NCBI GenBank assembly: GCA_023404715.1
Contig: JAEYAR010000214.1
Coordinates: 6,354 to 70,353 of the forward strand
Length of the DNA stretch: 64,000 nt
Reading direction: 5' to 3'
DNA from: Bacillota bacterium
Lineage (GTDB): Bacteria; Bacillota; Clostridia; Christensenellales; Aristaeellaceae
The notes beneath the pieces are model-generated. The model saw only the letters and a program-made list of their open reading frames with translations. It had not been told where the DNA came from and ran no database searches. Positions 54,033 to 62,110 of this stretch are shown here, piece after piece (the first letter of the stretch is position 1; every line of letters begins with the position of its first letter). A program made the position numbers and the translations under genes.

Positions 54033-55478
54033 ATGAAAAAATGGATCGCAATCCTGTTGGCCACTATGATGCTGCTGGGCAGCAGCGCCGCCCTTGCCGA
54101 GATCGGCACCGAGCAGGCGCCAGTCCCCGTATCCATCCTCATCAAGGACGTCTCGCCCGAGGAGGCGGACACCGTCGCCGTCGTAGAGGCGATTGAAAAA
54201 GGGATGGCCGCGCAGGGCAACTACGTGGACATCACCATCCTCGAGGCGCCGGCCGGCAAGTACGTCGACGTGGTGCCGCTGGCATTCCGCACGGGCGAGA
54301 TTAACCCCGACATCATCTTCTTCCAGGGCAACACCGACGCGCCGGTCGTCGCCGAAGGCCTGCTGGAGGACCTGACGCCCTACATCGAAAAGTCCGCCTA
54401 TGTGAAGGACCTGCTGGGCGCGCACTCCAAGGCGCGGCTGGCGAGCCAGCCCTATCTGCTGTGGGCCGCCCCCGCGAAGTTCTTCGCGCCGGTGATCCGC
54501 GCCGACTTCCTCGCGCAGGCCGCGTCGAAGGATGCGTTCCTCGCCGACCCGACGCCGGAGAACTACAAGGCTGTGCTGAAGGAGCTCATGGACGCGGGCG
54601 TTGTGAAATACGGCGTCACGGTGGACGGCGGCCTCAGCCGTCTGGACAGCATCTTTAACCACGCCTTCGGCGTGACGGGCACCCTCATGAAGCAGGAGGA
54701 CGGCCAGTACGTCTTCTCCATGGTGACCGAGCAGGAAAAGAACAAGCTGGCCTATTATGCGCAGCTGTACGCGGACGGCATCCTCGACGCCGATTACATC
54801 ACCAAGGCGTGGGATACCATGGAGCAGGCCTTCTATGAGGGCGACTGCGCGCTGATCGCCGGCACAGCGGGCGACGTCATCCAGGTGTACAACACCAAGA
54901 TGGTGCAGACGATGGGCGAGGGCGCCGAGCTGGTCGCGCTGCCCCCGGCCAAGGGCGTCGGCCAGGCCTACGCCTCGATCGACGTCACGAAGGAAGAGCG
55001 CGGCTTTGCGATCAACGCCACCATCGAGCAGGGCGTGAAGGACGCGGCCTTTGCCATCCTCGACTTCATGGCCAGCCCCGAAGGGCGCATGATCGACAAG
55101 CTGGGCGTGGAGGGCGTGCATTACACGAAGGAAGCGGATACCGTGACCTTTACCGACGCCTGGGGCGGCTATTGGGCGCGCTTCTTCCCGACGACGGACG
55201 GCCTGCCCGCGGACCTGCAGCTTGCGACGCCGGTGCTGAGCACCCCGGCGCAGGATAGCCTGAGCCTCGGCGCGCAGTACTATGCGGACGACGTCAACGT
55301 CATCTTCCCCGAGGATCTGCAGCCTCAGCTGGCGGCCGTGAAGTCCATCTACACGGAGTACGCCAACGAGATCGTGCGCGGCGTGCGCCCGGTGGACGAT
55401 TTTGCACAGATGGTCGAGAAGTTTAACGCCGCCGGCGGCGACGCGCTGAACGAGTACGTCAATTCCGTGCTCAAGTAA
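54033..55478 (+). CDS. ABC transporter substrate-binding protein, LplA-like
   Basis: A 481-residue exported binding protein. The signal peptide (KKWIAILLATMMLLGSSAAL) ends AALAE and has no Cys for lipidation. The mature part contains ILIKDVSPEEADTVAVVEAI and later QAYASIDVTKEERGFAINAT and FMASPEGRMIDKLGVEG, as in LplA/YtcQ-like proteins that pair with LplB and YtcP. AAAGGAGGAAAACCCG precedes the ATG. No ATPase gene is in the operon, so a shared MsmX-like ATPase is needed. Confidence 0.92.
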   Translation: MKKWIAILLATMMLLGSSAALAEIGTEQAPVPVSILIKDVSPEEADTVAVVEAIEKGMAAQGNYVDITILEAPAGKYVDVVPLAFRTGEINPDIIFFQGNTDAPVVAEGLLEDLTPYIEKSAYVKDLLGAHSKARLASQPYLLWAAPAKFFAPVIRADFLAQAASKDAFLADPTPENYKAVLKELMDAGVVKYGVTVDGGLSRLDSIFNHAFGVTGTLMKQEDGQYVFSMVTEQEKNKLAYYAQLYADGILDADYITKAWDTMEQAFYEGDCALIAGTAGDVIQVYNTKMVQTMGEGAELVALPPAKGVGQAYASIDVTKEERGFAINATIEQGVKDAAFAILDFMASPEGRMIDKLGVEGVHYTKEADTVTFTDAWGGYWARFFPTTDGLPADLQLATPVLSTPAQDSLSLGAQYYADDVNVIFPEDLQPQLAAVKSIYTEYANEIVRGVRPVDDFAQMVEKFNAAGGDALNEYVNSVLK

Positions 55479-55492
55479 AGCATCCAAGCAGA

Positions 55493-55512
55493 GGGGGACG
55501 GCAGCGTCCCCC
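55493..55512 (+). terminator. Intercistronic hairpin after the LplA-like gene
   Basis: GGGGGACG and CGTCCCCC form a perfect 8-bp stem with a GCAG loop, followed by a modest U-rich stretch (CGTTTCGATTT). It probably attenuates transcription into the ADP-ribosylglycohydrolase genes. Confidence 0.7.
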
Positions 55513-55566
55513 CGTTTCGATTTACCGGCGGAGTCCGGCGGGGCTATGAGAAGGAGCGTGTCTCAT

Positions 55567-57633
55567 TTGGCAAAATACGTAGAGAAAATATACGCAGGCT
55601 TTCTGGGCATGAACATCGGCATCCGGCTTGGCGCGCCCGTAGAGCCCGCGATCTGGGACTGCGCGCGCATACGGCGCACCTACGGGGATATCCGCGGCTA
55701 TGTCAAGGATTTTAAGCACTTCGCCGCGGACGACGACGCGAACGGCCCCGTCTTTTTCCTGCGCGCGCTGGACGACGCTGCCGGCGAGGCGACGCCCCAG
55801 GCGGTGGCGGAGGCCTGGCTCAACTACGCGCGCGAGGGCGTGGGATTGTACTGGTGGGGCGGATACGGCGTCAGCACAGAGCATACGGCGTATCTGAACC
55901 TGAAAAACGGCGTGCCGGCGCCGCAGTCCGGATCGATCCGCCAGAACGGCAAGACGCTGGCCGAGCAGATCGGCGGGCAGATCTTCATCGATACCTGGGG
56001 GCTGGTCGCGCCGGCAGACCCCGCGCGCGCGGCCGGTTATGCCCGGGCCGCCGCCTCCGTCAGCCACGACGGCGAGGGGCTCAGCGGCGCGGCCTTCATC
56101 GCCGCGTGCATCTCCGAGGCGTTTGTGACGAGCGACATCGACCGCATTTTGGACGCGGGCCTCGCGCAAATCCCGCAAGGGGGCGTCTATGCGGCGGTGG
56201 TGCGCGCCGTGCGCGCGTTTCACCGGACGCAGCCGGAGGACTGGCGCTGCTGCCGCGAGATGCTCGAACAGGAGTGGGGCTACGACCGTTACGGCGGCGT
56301 GTGCCACATCATCCCCAACGCGGGCGTTTGCGCCCTGGCGCTGTGCTACGGCGCGGGCGATTTCGCCCGGACGATCGAGATCGCTACGATGTGCGGCTGG
56401 GATACGGACTGCAACGCGGGCAACGTCGGCACCATCCTGGGTGTGGCCTGTGGGCTGGAAGGGCTGCCGGCGCATTACCGCGACCCGGTCAACGACGAGA
56501 TCGTGCTTTCCGGCATATCGGGCTACCTCAACATCCTCGACATCCCGAGCTACGCGTATGAGCTGGCCGCTTGGGCGTATCGCCTGCGGGGAGAGGAACC
56601 GCCGGAGGAGATACGCGCGCGCGTGCGCGCGGGGGAAACGTATTTCGACTTCTCGCTGCCGGGCAGCACGCACGGCCTGCGCTTTGAATGCGCCACGCCG
56701 ACCTGCGTGAAACGGCCGGGGGGAACGGTGCTCCTCGATCGGATGGCGCGCGGTCAGAAGGCCAAGCTCCTCTATAAGCCCTTTTGGCGGCGCTCGGATT
56801 TCAGCGACGAACGATACATGCCCGTGTTCTCGCCGCGCGCCTATCCGGGGCAGACGGTGGAGATGCGCTTTGCGTACGACAAGCTGGGCGGCGAGGCGCT
56901 CATCCTGACCCCCTATGTGCGCGAGAGCCTGAGCGGGCGAGAGCTGCTGCAAAAGCCGCTGCTGCTGAACGAAAGCGAATCGCAGATCGCGCTCTCGTTC
57001 GTCATCCCCGACCTGGGGGGCGGTATCGCCGACGAGCTGGGCGTGCTGATCGAATCGGCGGCGCCGGGCAAGTTCGCGCTCTCGGGCACGCTCACGATGA
57101 CGCGCCTGCACGTGCACGGCAAGGCGGACTATCGCCTGGCCCTGGGCAAGATGAAAAAGGAGTTCGGCAGCGTCCTCCCCTTTTCGCATAACCACGGCGC
57201 CTGGGAGATCGAGGACGGACGGCTTTGCCTGCTGTGCGAGCGCGAGGCGCAGGCCTTCACCGGCAACTACTTCATGCGCGACGCGCGGGTAAAGGCGGGC
57301 GTTACGCTTGAGAACGGGGATCAGGCGCTCGTGGCGCTGCGGGCCCAGGGCGCGCGGCGCGGCTATTACGCGGGGCTCTCGGGCGAGGGCGCGCTGGAAA
57401 TCCTGCGCATGGACGCGGGAAAGCTCTCCGTGCTCGCGCGGGCCGCGTTTGACTGGCGTCCTGGGCGGACGTACGAGCTCGTCTTTACGGTAAAGGGCGA
57501 CGAATTAACGCTTTCGGCTGGGGATATAACGCTTCGCGCGCGCGACGGGCGCCTTGCTTACGGCATGACGGGCCTAGCCATGTTCCGCATGGGCCGCGCA
57601 GCCTTTGACGATCTATCCATTACAGAAATATGA
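55567..57633 (+). CDS. ADP-ribosylglycohydrolase-family enzyme fused to a C-terminal beta-sandwich
   Basis: A 688-residue cytosolic protein. Residues 1-370 form an ADP-ribosyl-GH domain: YAGFLGMNIGIRLGAPVE at the start, the metal-binding ADDDANGP near residue 58 and CGWDTDCNAGNVGTILG, the C-terminal metal site. From about residue 470 a beta-rich domain resembling LamG/CBM66-like sandwiches follows (GAWEIEDGRLCLL, FTGNYFMRDARVKAGVTL, LAMFRMGRAAFDDLSI). Start: TTG at 55567 has AAGGAG ten bases upstream; ATG at 55546 is upstream of that site. In a sugar uptake operon this family probably cuts a glycosidic or N-ribosyl-type bond rather than reversing protein ADP-ribosylation. Confidence 0.85.
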   Translation: MAKYVEKIYAGFLGMNIGIRLGAPVEPAIWDCARIRRTYGDIRGYVKDFKHFAADDDANGPVFFLRALDDAAGEATPQAVAEAWLNYAREGVGLYWWGGYGVSTEHTAYLNLKNGVPAPQSGSIRQNGKTLAEQIGGQIFIDTWGLVAPADPARAAGYARAAASVSHDGEGLSGAAFIAACISEAFVTSDIDRILDAGLAQIPQGGVYAAVVRAVRAFHRTQPEDWRCCREMLEQEWGYDRYGGVCHIIPNAGVCALALCYGAGDFARTIEIATMCGWDTDCNAGNVGTILGVACGLEGLPAHYRDPVNDEIVLSGISGYLNILDIPSYAYELAAWAYRLRGEEPPEEIRARVRAGETYFDFSLPGSTHGLRFECATPTCVKRPGGTVLLDRMARGQKAKLLYKPFWRRSDFSDERYMPVFSPRAYPGQTVEMRFAYDKLGGEALILTPYVRESLSGRELLQKPLLLNESESQIALSFVIPDLGGGIADELGVLIESAAPGKFALSGTLTMTRLHVHGKADYRLALGKMKKEFGSVLPFSHNHGAWEIEDGRLCLLCEREAQAFTGNYFMRDARVKAGVTLENGDQALVALRAQGARRGYYAGLSGEGALEILRMDAGKLSVLARAAFDWRPGRTYELVFTVKGDELTLSAGDITLRARDGRLAYGMTGLAMFRMGRAAFDDLSITEI

Positions 57634-57645
57634 GGAGGCTCTACA

Positions 57646-58641
57646 ATGCGGACCAGACAGGAACTACGAAACGACCCTGAACGGATGCAGGACAAGGCGC
57701 GCGGCGCGCTGATCGGCCTGGCCATCGGCGACAGCTTCGGCGACGCATCGCGCTCGCAGGACAACCAGCTGGCCTACGGATTCACGACCGATTTCAAAAA
57801 GGGGGCGAGCTGGTCGACGGACGACACCGAGTTCGCCATGCTGACCGCGCAGACGCTCATCGAATGCGGCGGGAACCTGACGAGCGAGCGCGTGGTGGAG
57901 GCCTGGCTGCGGCACGTGGCCACGCAGGACGAGCTCAAGCGCGGCGGCGCGAGCGAATTTGAGGCCTCGAGAAACCTGCGTAAGGGGTTACGCCCGCCGC
58001 TTTCGGGCAGGTACAATGCCTATGCCCATTCCGACGGCGCGGCTATGCGCATCGCGCCGATCGGCGTGCTGTGCGCGGGCGATATTGACCGCGCCATTGC
58101 CCTGGCACAGATCGACGCCTCCGTCAGCCACGATCGCGAGGGCATTTGGGGCGCGCAGTCCGTCGCGGCGGCGGTGGCCGCGGCGATGGCCGACGGCACG
58201 ATCGAGGAGATCCTCGAAGCCGCGATGAGGCCCGTCCCTGCGGATACGTGGTATGCTTACGCGATGCGGCGCGCGATGGAGATCGCCGAGGAGGCGGAGG
58301 GCGACCTGCTGCGGGCGTGGATGCCGCTGCACGACGAGCTGTGGACGAGCTACAAGGCGGCGGTATGCGAGGCGGTCGCAGAGGCGTTCGGCGTGCTCAG
58401 GCTGGCAAACGGCGACTTCCGCACAGGCGTCACCTGGGCGGGCAATTTTGGCCGCGACGCGGACACCATCGGGGCCATCTGCGGCGCCGTGCTGGGGGCG
58501 AAGTACGGCTACGCGGCGATCCCGGCGGCTTGGGCGGAAAAACCCCGCTATCCCACCGGCACCTGCCTGCTCTTTACCAAGGGCATGGACATCTGCGAGG
58601 TGGCGGACAAGCTAGCCGCCCTGAGCCTCGCGCAGGCCTGA
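57646..58641 (+). CDS. ADP-ribosylglycohydrolase-family enzyme, single domain
   Basis: A 331-residue protein of the ADP-ribosyl-GH family. GALIGLAIGDSFGDASR opens the fold, WSTDDTEFAM gives the first metal-binding set and GRDADTIGAICGAVLGA the second; ISDASVSHDREG-type central residues (DASVSHDREGIWGAQ) are shared with the neighbour. It is shorter than and clearly distinct from the preceding paralogue, so the operon has two such enzymes that may act in sequence. TGAGGAGGCTCTACA precedes the ATG. Confidence 0.92.
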   Translation: MRTRQELRNDPERMQDKARGALIGLAIGDSFGDASRSQDNQLAYGFTTDFKKGASWSTDDTEFAMLTAQTLIECGGNLTSERVVEAWLRHVATQDELKRGGASEFEASRNLRKGLRPPLSGRYNAYAHSDGAAMRIAPIGVLCAGDIDRAIALAQIDASVSHDREGIWGAQSVAAAVAAAMADGTIEEILEAAMRPVPADTWYAYAMRRAMEIAEEAEGDLLRAWMPLHDELWTSYKAAVCEAVAEAFGVLRLANGDFRTGVTWAGNFGRDADTIGAICGAVLGAKYGYAAIPAAWAEKPRYPTGTCLLFTKGMDICEVADKLAALSLAQA

Positions 58642-58667
58642 CGGATAGGGAAGAGGGGGCATGAAGG

Positions 58668-59363
58668 ATGATGGGCTTTTCTCCCATTCAAGACCAGCGC
58701 TTGTCCGACCGGATCGCCGCGCAGATCACCGCCGCCATGCGCAGCGGGGAGCTGAAGGCAGGCGCCCGCCTGCCGCCGGAGGCGCAGCTGGCCGAGCAGC
58801 TCGGCGTGAGCAGGGGCATTTTGCGCGAGGCGCTCACCATTCTGGAGGCGCGGGGCTATATCTCGCGCGCGCCTAAGGGCGGGACGTTCATCAAATCCGT
58901 CGTCGGCGACGATTTTGCGCGCTCTCTCTCCGACCAGCTGCGCAAGGCGACCTATCGCGACCTGCTGGAGTTTCGCGAGGTCATGGAATGCCGCGCGGTG
59001 GAAAACATCATTCGCAGCGCGTCGGACCGGGAGCTGGAAACCCTGGCGAGCGTGCTGGACGACACGCACGAAGACGGCACGCAGCTCGACCGGTACTTTC
59101 ACTATCATCTGGCGGAGCTTTCGGGCAACCGCCTGTTCAGCTCGTTCATCGATACGTATTACGAGCTGATCCGCGAGATCAAGGCGCTCAGCCTGCAGGC
59201 CAGGGAGCGGCGGGAGGCCATCGGCCTGGAACACCGCGCGATCCTCAGCGCGATCCTCGCGCGCGATGTGGAGGCGGCGCAGGAAGCCGTACGCCATCAC
59301 CTGCGGGCCGTGCAAAAATCGTTAGAGAGCAGGGAAGGCGCCCAAGCTGATTCGAAATGGTGA
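58668..59363 (+). CDS. GntR-family (FadR type) transcriptional regulator
   Basis: A 231-residue regulator. The N-terminal winged HTH shows the GntR signature AGARLPPEAQLAEQLGVSRG then LREALTILEARGYI and the wing RAPKGGTFI. The C-terminal all-helical FCD-like domain (DLLEFREVMECRAVENII, FHYHLAELSGNRLF, EHRAILSAILARD) has the metal-binding His pattern of FadR-type sensors for organic acids. It ends the operon starting at 50422 and is the likely repressor of it. Starts at 58668 and 58671 are equally possible. Confidence 0.93.
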   Translation: MMGFSPIQDQRLSDRIAAQITAAMRSGELKAGARLPPEAQLAEQLGVSRGILREALTILEARGYISRAPKGGTFIKSVVGDDFARSLSDQLRKATYRDLLEFREVMECRAVENIIRSASDRELETLASVLDDTHEDGTQLDRYFHYHLAELSGNRLFSSFIDTYYELIREIKALSLQARERREAIGLEHRAILSAILARDVEAAQEAVRHHLRAVQKSLESREGAQADSKW

Positions 59364-59375
59364 AACGCAAACCCC

Positions 59376-59502
59376 AAAGGGGCCGCTGCTGCGTGTCGAC
59401 AAAGTGGCGTACGCCACTTTGTCGAGCTTCGATGGGTTTGTCGACAATCTGCGTAACGCCAAAGGAGCCGCCGTTCTTCGTCAGAAGAGCGGCGGCCCCT
59501 TT
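59376..59502. repeat. Nested palindromic element with a 30-bp perfect palindrome
   Basis: An outer inverted pair AAAGGGGCCGC (59376-59386) and GCGGCCCCTTT (59492-59502) encloses a perfect 30-base palindrome (59396-59425, arms of 15 with no spacer), another TTGTCGACAA palindrome, and a hairpin (59461-59502) with CTTC...GAAG near its loop. It fills the gap between two converging genes. It resembles interspersed REP-like elements of Clostridia and may also act as a bidirectional terminator. Confidence 0.75.
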
Positions 59503-59505
59503 CAA

Positions 59506-61899
59506 TCACTTGATGGCCTTTTGCAGCTTGCGGTAAAGCTCGTCGATCTCGATAGGCTTGGCGACGTGGTCGTCCATCCCGGCCTCCAGCGCTGCCGCGA
59601 CATCCTCCCGAAAGGCATTGGCGGTCATGGCGAGGATGGGGATATCGGCATTGGGCTTGCCGCTGCGGCGGATCATCTTGGCGGCCTGATATCCATCCAT
59701 TTCTGGCATCTGGATATCCATCAAGATGGCGTCGCAGGTGTTGCCCTCAGGCCCCAGGAACCAGTCGACCGCCTTGCGGCCATCGCTGACGCCGCTTACC
59801 TGTGCGCCGGCCATGGTCAAAATCTCCACGGCGATCTCCATATTGAGCTCATTATCCTCCGCCACGAGGATATGGCGGCCGGCTAGCGACGTGCTTTTCT
59901 CCAAATGATGCGGCTTGGGCAGGGGGTTGCCCAGCTCTGTCGCCGACAGAAGGGTATTATAGAGCGAAGAGGCGAACAGCGGCTTGGACAGGAAGAGGTT
60001 GGCGCCCGCCGCGCGGGCATCCTTCTCGATTTCGCTGTAATCGTAGGCGGTGATGATGATGATGAGGGTGTCCGGCCCGACGATATTGCGAATCCGGCGC
60101 GTCGTTTCCAAACCGTCCATCTCCGGCATCTGCCAGTCGATGAGGCAGATGTCGTAGCAGTCGCCCGCATCGTAGGCTTGACGGATGGCGTTCACGGCCT
60201 CCGGGCCGCTGAGCGCCCACTTGGCCTTGATGCCGAATTGTTCCAGCAGCAGGGAGGCATAAGCGCAGTCGTCCGGGTCGTCGTCGCTCACCAGAACGCG
60301 AAGCGTGCCCATGGCGGGGTAGCGCTGAGGTTGTTGGCGCTTTGACAGGCCGAAGGGCAATTCCACCGTAAAGGTAGTGCCCTCGCCCAGCTTACTGCGC
60401 ACAGAGATGGAGCCGTTCAGCAAACCGACCAGGTTTTTGGTGATGGGCATGCCCAGCCCGGTGCCGCCGATGCCGTTTTCCTGTTCAAAGGACTTGAAGA
60501 GGCGGTTTTCCACAAACGCCTCGCTCATCCCCCGACCGGTGTCGCTGACGGTGAAGCGCAGCAGCATGTCTTCGCTGCGCGGGACGAGCCGCCGGACTTC
60601 GAGCCGCACCTTCCCGTGCTCGGGCGTAAACTTGACCGCGTTGGACAGGAGGTTGAGCAGGATTTGGCTGACGCGCATGGCGTCGCCCAACAGCTCCTCC
60701 TCCGCCATATCCTGGATGTACACCTTAAAATCCACCGCCTGGGCAGCGGCCTGCGGATAGATGATCGTGGTGATGGAATCCAGGACCTGCTTGAGGTAGA
60801 AAGGGGCGCTGTTCACGGTCAGCTTGCCGTCCTCGATCTTGGTCATATCCAGGATATCGTTGATGAGCGAGAGCAGATGCCGGGAAGAAAAGGTGATCTT
60901 TCCAAGGCAGTCCGCGATGCGGCTGCGGTCGTCCAGGTGGGCGGCGGCGATGGTAGTCATGCCGATGATGGCGTTCATAGGCGTGCGAATTTCATGGGAC
61001 ATCCGGGATAAAAACTCGCGCTTGGCGGCGTTGGCCTTCTGTGATCCTGCCAGGGCGTCCTGTAACTGCCGCTTTTGATCTTCCAGCTTCGCCTGCATTT
61101 CCCGAAGCTCGGTCAGATCGGTGATGTCGATGTAGGTCACCAGGTAGACCGGATCGCCGTCGACCCAGTCCACACAGTCGCCGTTGGCCTGCATGAAGGC
61201 GACCTTTCCCTCGCGATTTTGTAGCCGGGCCAAAAAGCGGATATGCCGGCCATGCCTCATCGCCTCCAGCTGTGGAATGATATGGTCTTTATTATCCTCC
61301 ACATTTTTTCGAAAGAGAGGATCGGCGACATCGCGATCCGTCGATGTGCCGAAAAAGTCCATAAATTGTTGATTGGCCTCCAGAAGCTGAATATGGAGAT
61401 AATCTCTGACGAGGTATTTCGCCACAAAGCCGGGGATGTTGTTGTAGGTGATGGACTGCGCTTGCTGCATCTTGACGAAATCGTCTACGTCGGTCATCAC
61501 CGTATAGGAAATGGGATAGCCCCTGTAAGTATTTTTTGTAAAGATGCCGTTCATCTGCACCCAGATATGGCCGCCGCCTTTGACCGGCATTCGGGTGACC
61601 GCGCTGTATCCGGGCTTGCCCTCCCGAAGGGCCTGCGCGACGATCTCGCTGATCTTGAGCAGCTCTTCGCCATAGTGATGATAGGGGTAATAGAGGTCCG
61701 GCCGGTTGTGAAAGAGCGCCTCGTATTCCGATTTGGGGTAGCGGATGAGCTTATAGTAAAAGTCATTGCTCCATACGGCTGTGAAATGTTCGTCGAGAAG
61801 ATGCTTGCTGACGCTGACCTGCATGGTGTTCATCAGCAGCTCGTAGTCCTCGGCAGCGCTGACAGGGGGCATTTCATCCATCGGGTTGTTTTGATCCAT
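59506..61899 (-). CDS. Soluble hybrid histidine kinase with two receiver domains
   Basis: A 797-residue cytoplasmic signalling protein without membrane helices. Two PAS-like domains (about residues 25-270, with the GYPISYTVMTDVDD and PVYLVTYIDITDLTE ends) are followed by a coiled coil, a HisKA domain with phospho-acceptor His302 in SRMSHEIRTPMNAIIGM, an HATPase domain (LLNLLSNAVKFTPEHG, DTGRGM, GGTGLGMPI) and two receiver domains with acceptor Asp in CLIDWQMPEMDGL and AILMDIQMPEMDGY. The start at 61899 follows AGAGAGGAT. Such kinases are common in Lachnospira-type and related Clostridia. Output partners are unknown; no HPt domain is seen here. Confidence 0.93.
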   Translation of the reverse strand: MDQNNPMDEMPPVSAAEDYELLMNTMQVSVSKHLLDEHFTAVWSNDFYYKLIRYPKSEYEALFHNRPDLYYPYHHYGEELLKISEIVAQALREGKPGYSAVTRMPVKGGGHIWVQMNGIFTKNTYRGYPISYTVMTDVDDFVKMQQAQSITYNNIPGFVAKYLVRDYLHIQLLEANQQFMDFFGTSTDRDVADPLFRKNVEDNKDHIIPQLEAMRHGRHIRFLARLQNREGKVAFMQANGDCVDWVDGDPVYLVTYIDITDLTELREMQAKLEDQKRQLQDALAGSQKANAAKREFLSRMSHEIRTPMNAIIGMTTIAAAHLDDRSRIADCLGKITFSSRHLLSLINDILDMTKIEDGKLTVNSAPFYLKQVLDSITTIIYPQAAAQAVDFKVYIQDMAEEELLGDAMRVSQILLNLLSNAVKFTPEHGKVRLEVRRLVPRSEDMLLRFTVSDTGRGMSEAFVENRLFKSFEQENGIGGTGLGMPITKNLVGLLNGSISVRSKLGEGTTFTVELPFGLSKRQQPQRYPAMGTLRVLVSDDDPDDCAYASLLLEQFGIKAKWALSGPEAVNAIRQAYDAGDCYDICLIDWQMPEMDGLETTRRIRNIVGPDTLIIIITAYDYSEIEKDARAAGANLFLSKPLFASSLYNTLLSATELGNPLPKPHHLEKSTSLAGRHILVAEDNELNMEIAVEILTMAGAQVSGVSDGRKAVDWFLGPEGNTCDAILMDIQMPEMDGYQAAKMIRRSGKPNADIPILAMTANAFREDVAAALEAGMDDHVAKPIEIDELYRKLQKAIK

Positions 61900-62000
61900 A
61901 CATCCCAGATCCTCTCTTTTTGCCGTCACGGGTTCATGCTCTTTTTCTTCCCAGCAGCAAGGGAAGGAGCGGGGCAATGCCCTTGGTCACTTACCCATAA

Positions 62001-62029
62001 AGTATATCAAAACGGGATGCAAATAGCAA
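62001..62029 (-). promoter_or_regulatory. Promoter of the hybrid kinase gene
   Basis: On the minus strand TTGCTA (62024-62029), 17 bases, TATACT (62001-62006). Confidence 0.75.
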
Positions 62030-62043
62030 CGGATTGTTCAGAT

Positions 62044-62073
62044 TTGCCGTAACTGCGCCGGATATGCTATAAT
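62044..62073 (+). promoter_or_regulatory. Promoter of the double-HTH regulator gene
   Basis: TTGCCG (62044-62049), 18 bases, TATAAT (62068-62073) with an extended TATGC. It is 15 bases from the -35 box of the divergent kinase promoter. Confidence 0.8.
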
Positions 62074-62110
62074 CTCTTTGCACTATATTTCCTAGGCGGT
62101 GGACGGGCGA

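Noticed and set aside
54015..55487. A 490-codon frame on the minus strand
   Set aside because: It is antisense to the LplA-like binding protein and lacks any recognisable domain.
59245..59505. An 86-codon minus frame across the palindromic element
   Set aside because: Its sequence derives from the nested palindromes; such frames are typical spurious calls in interspersed repeats.
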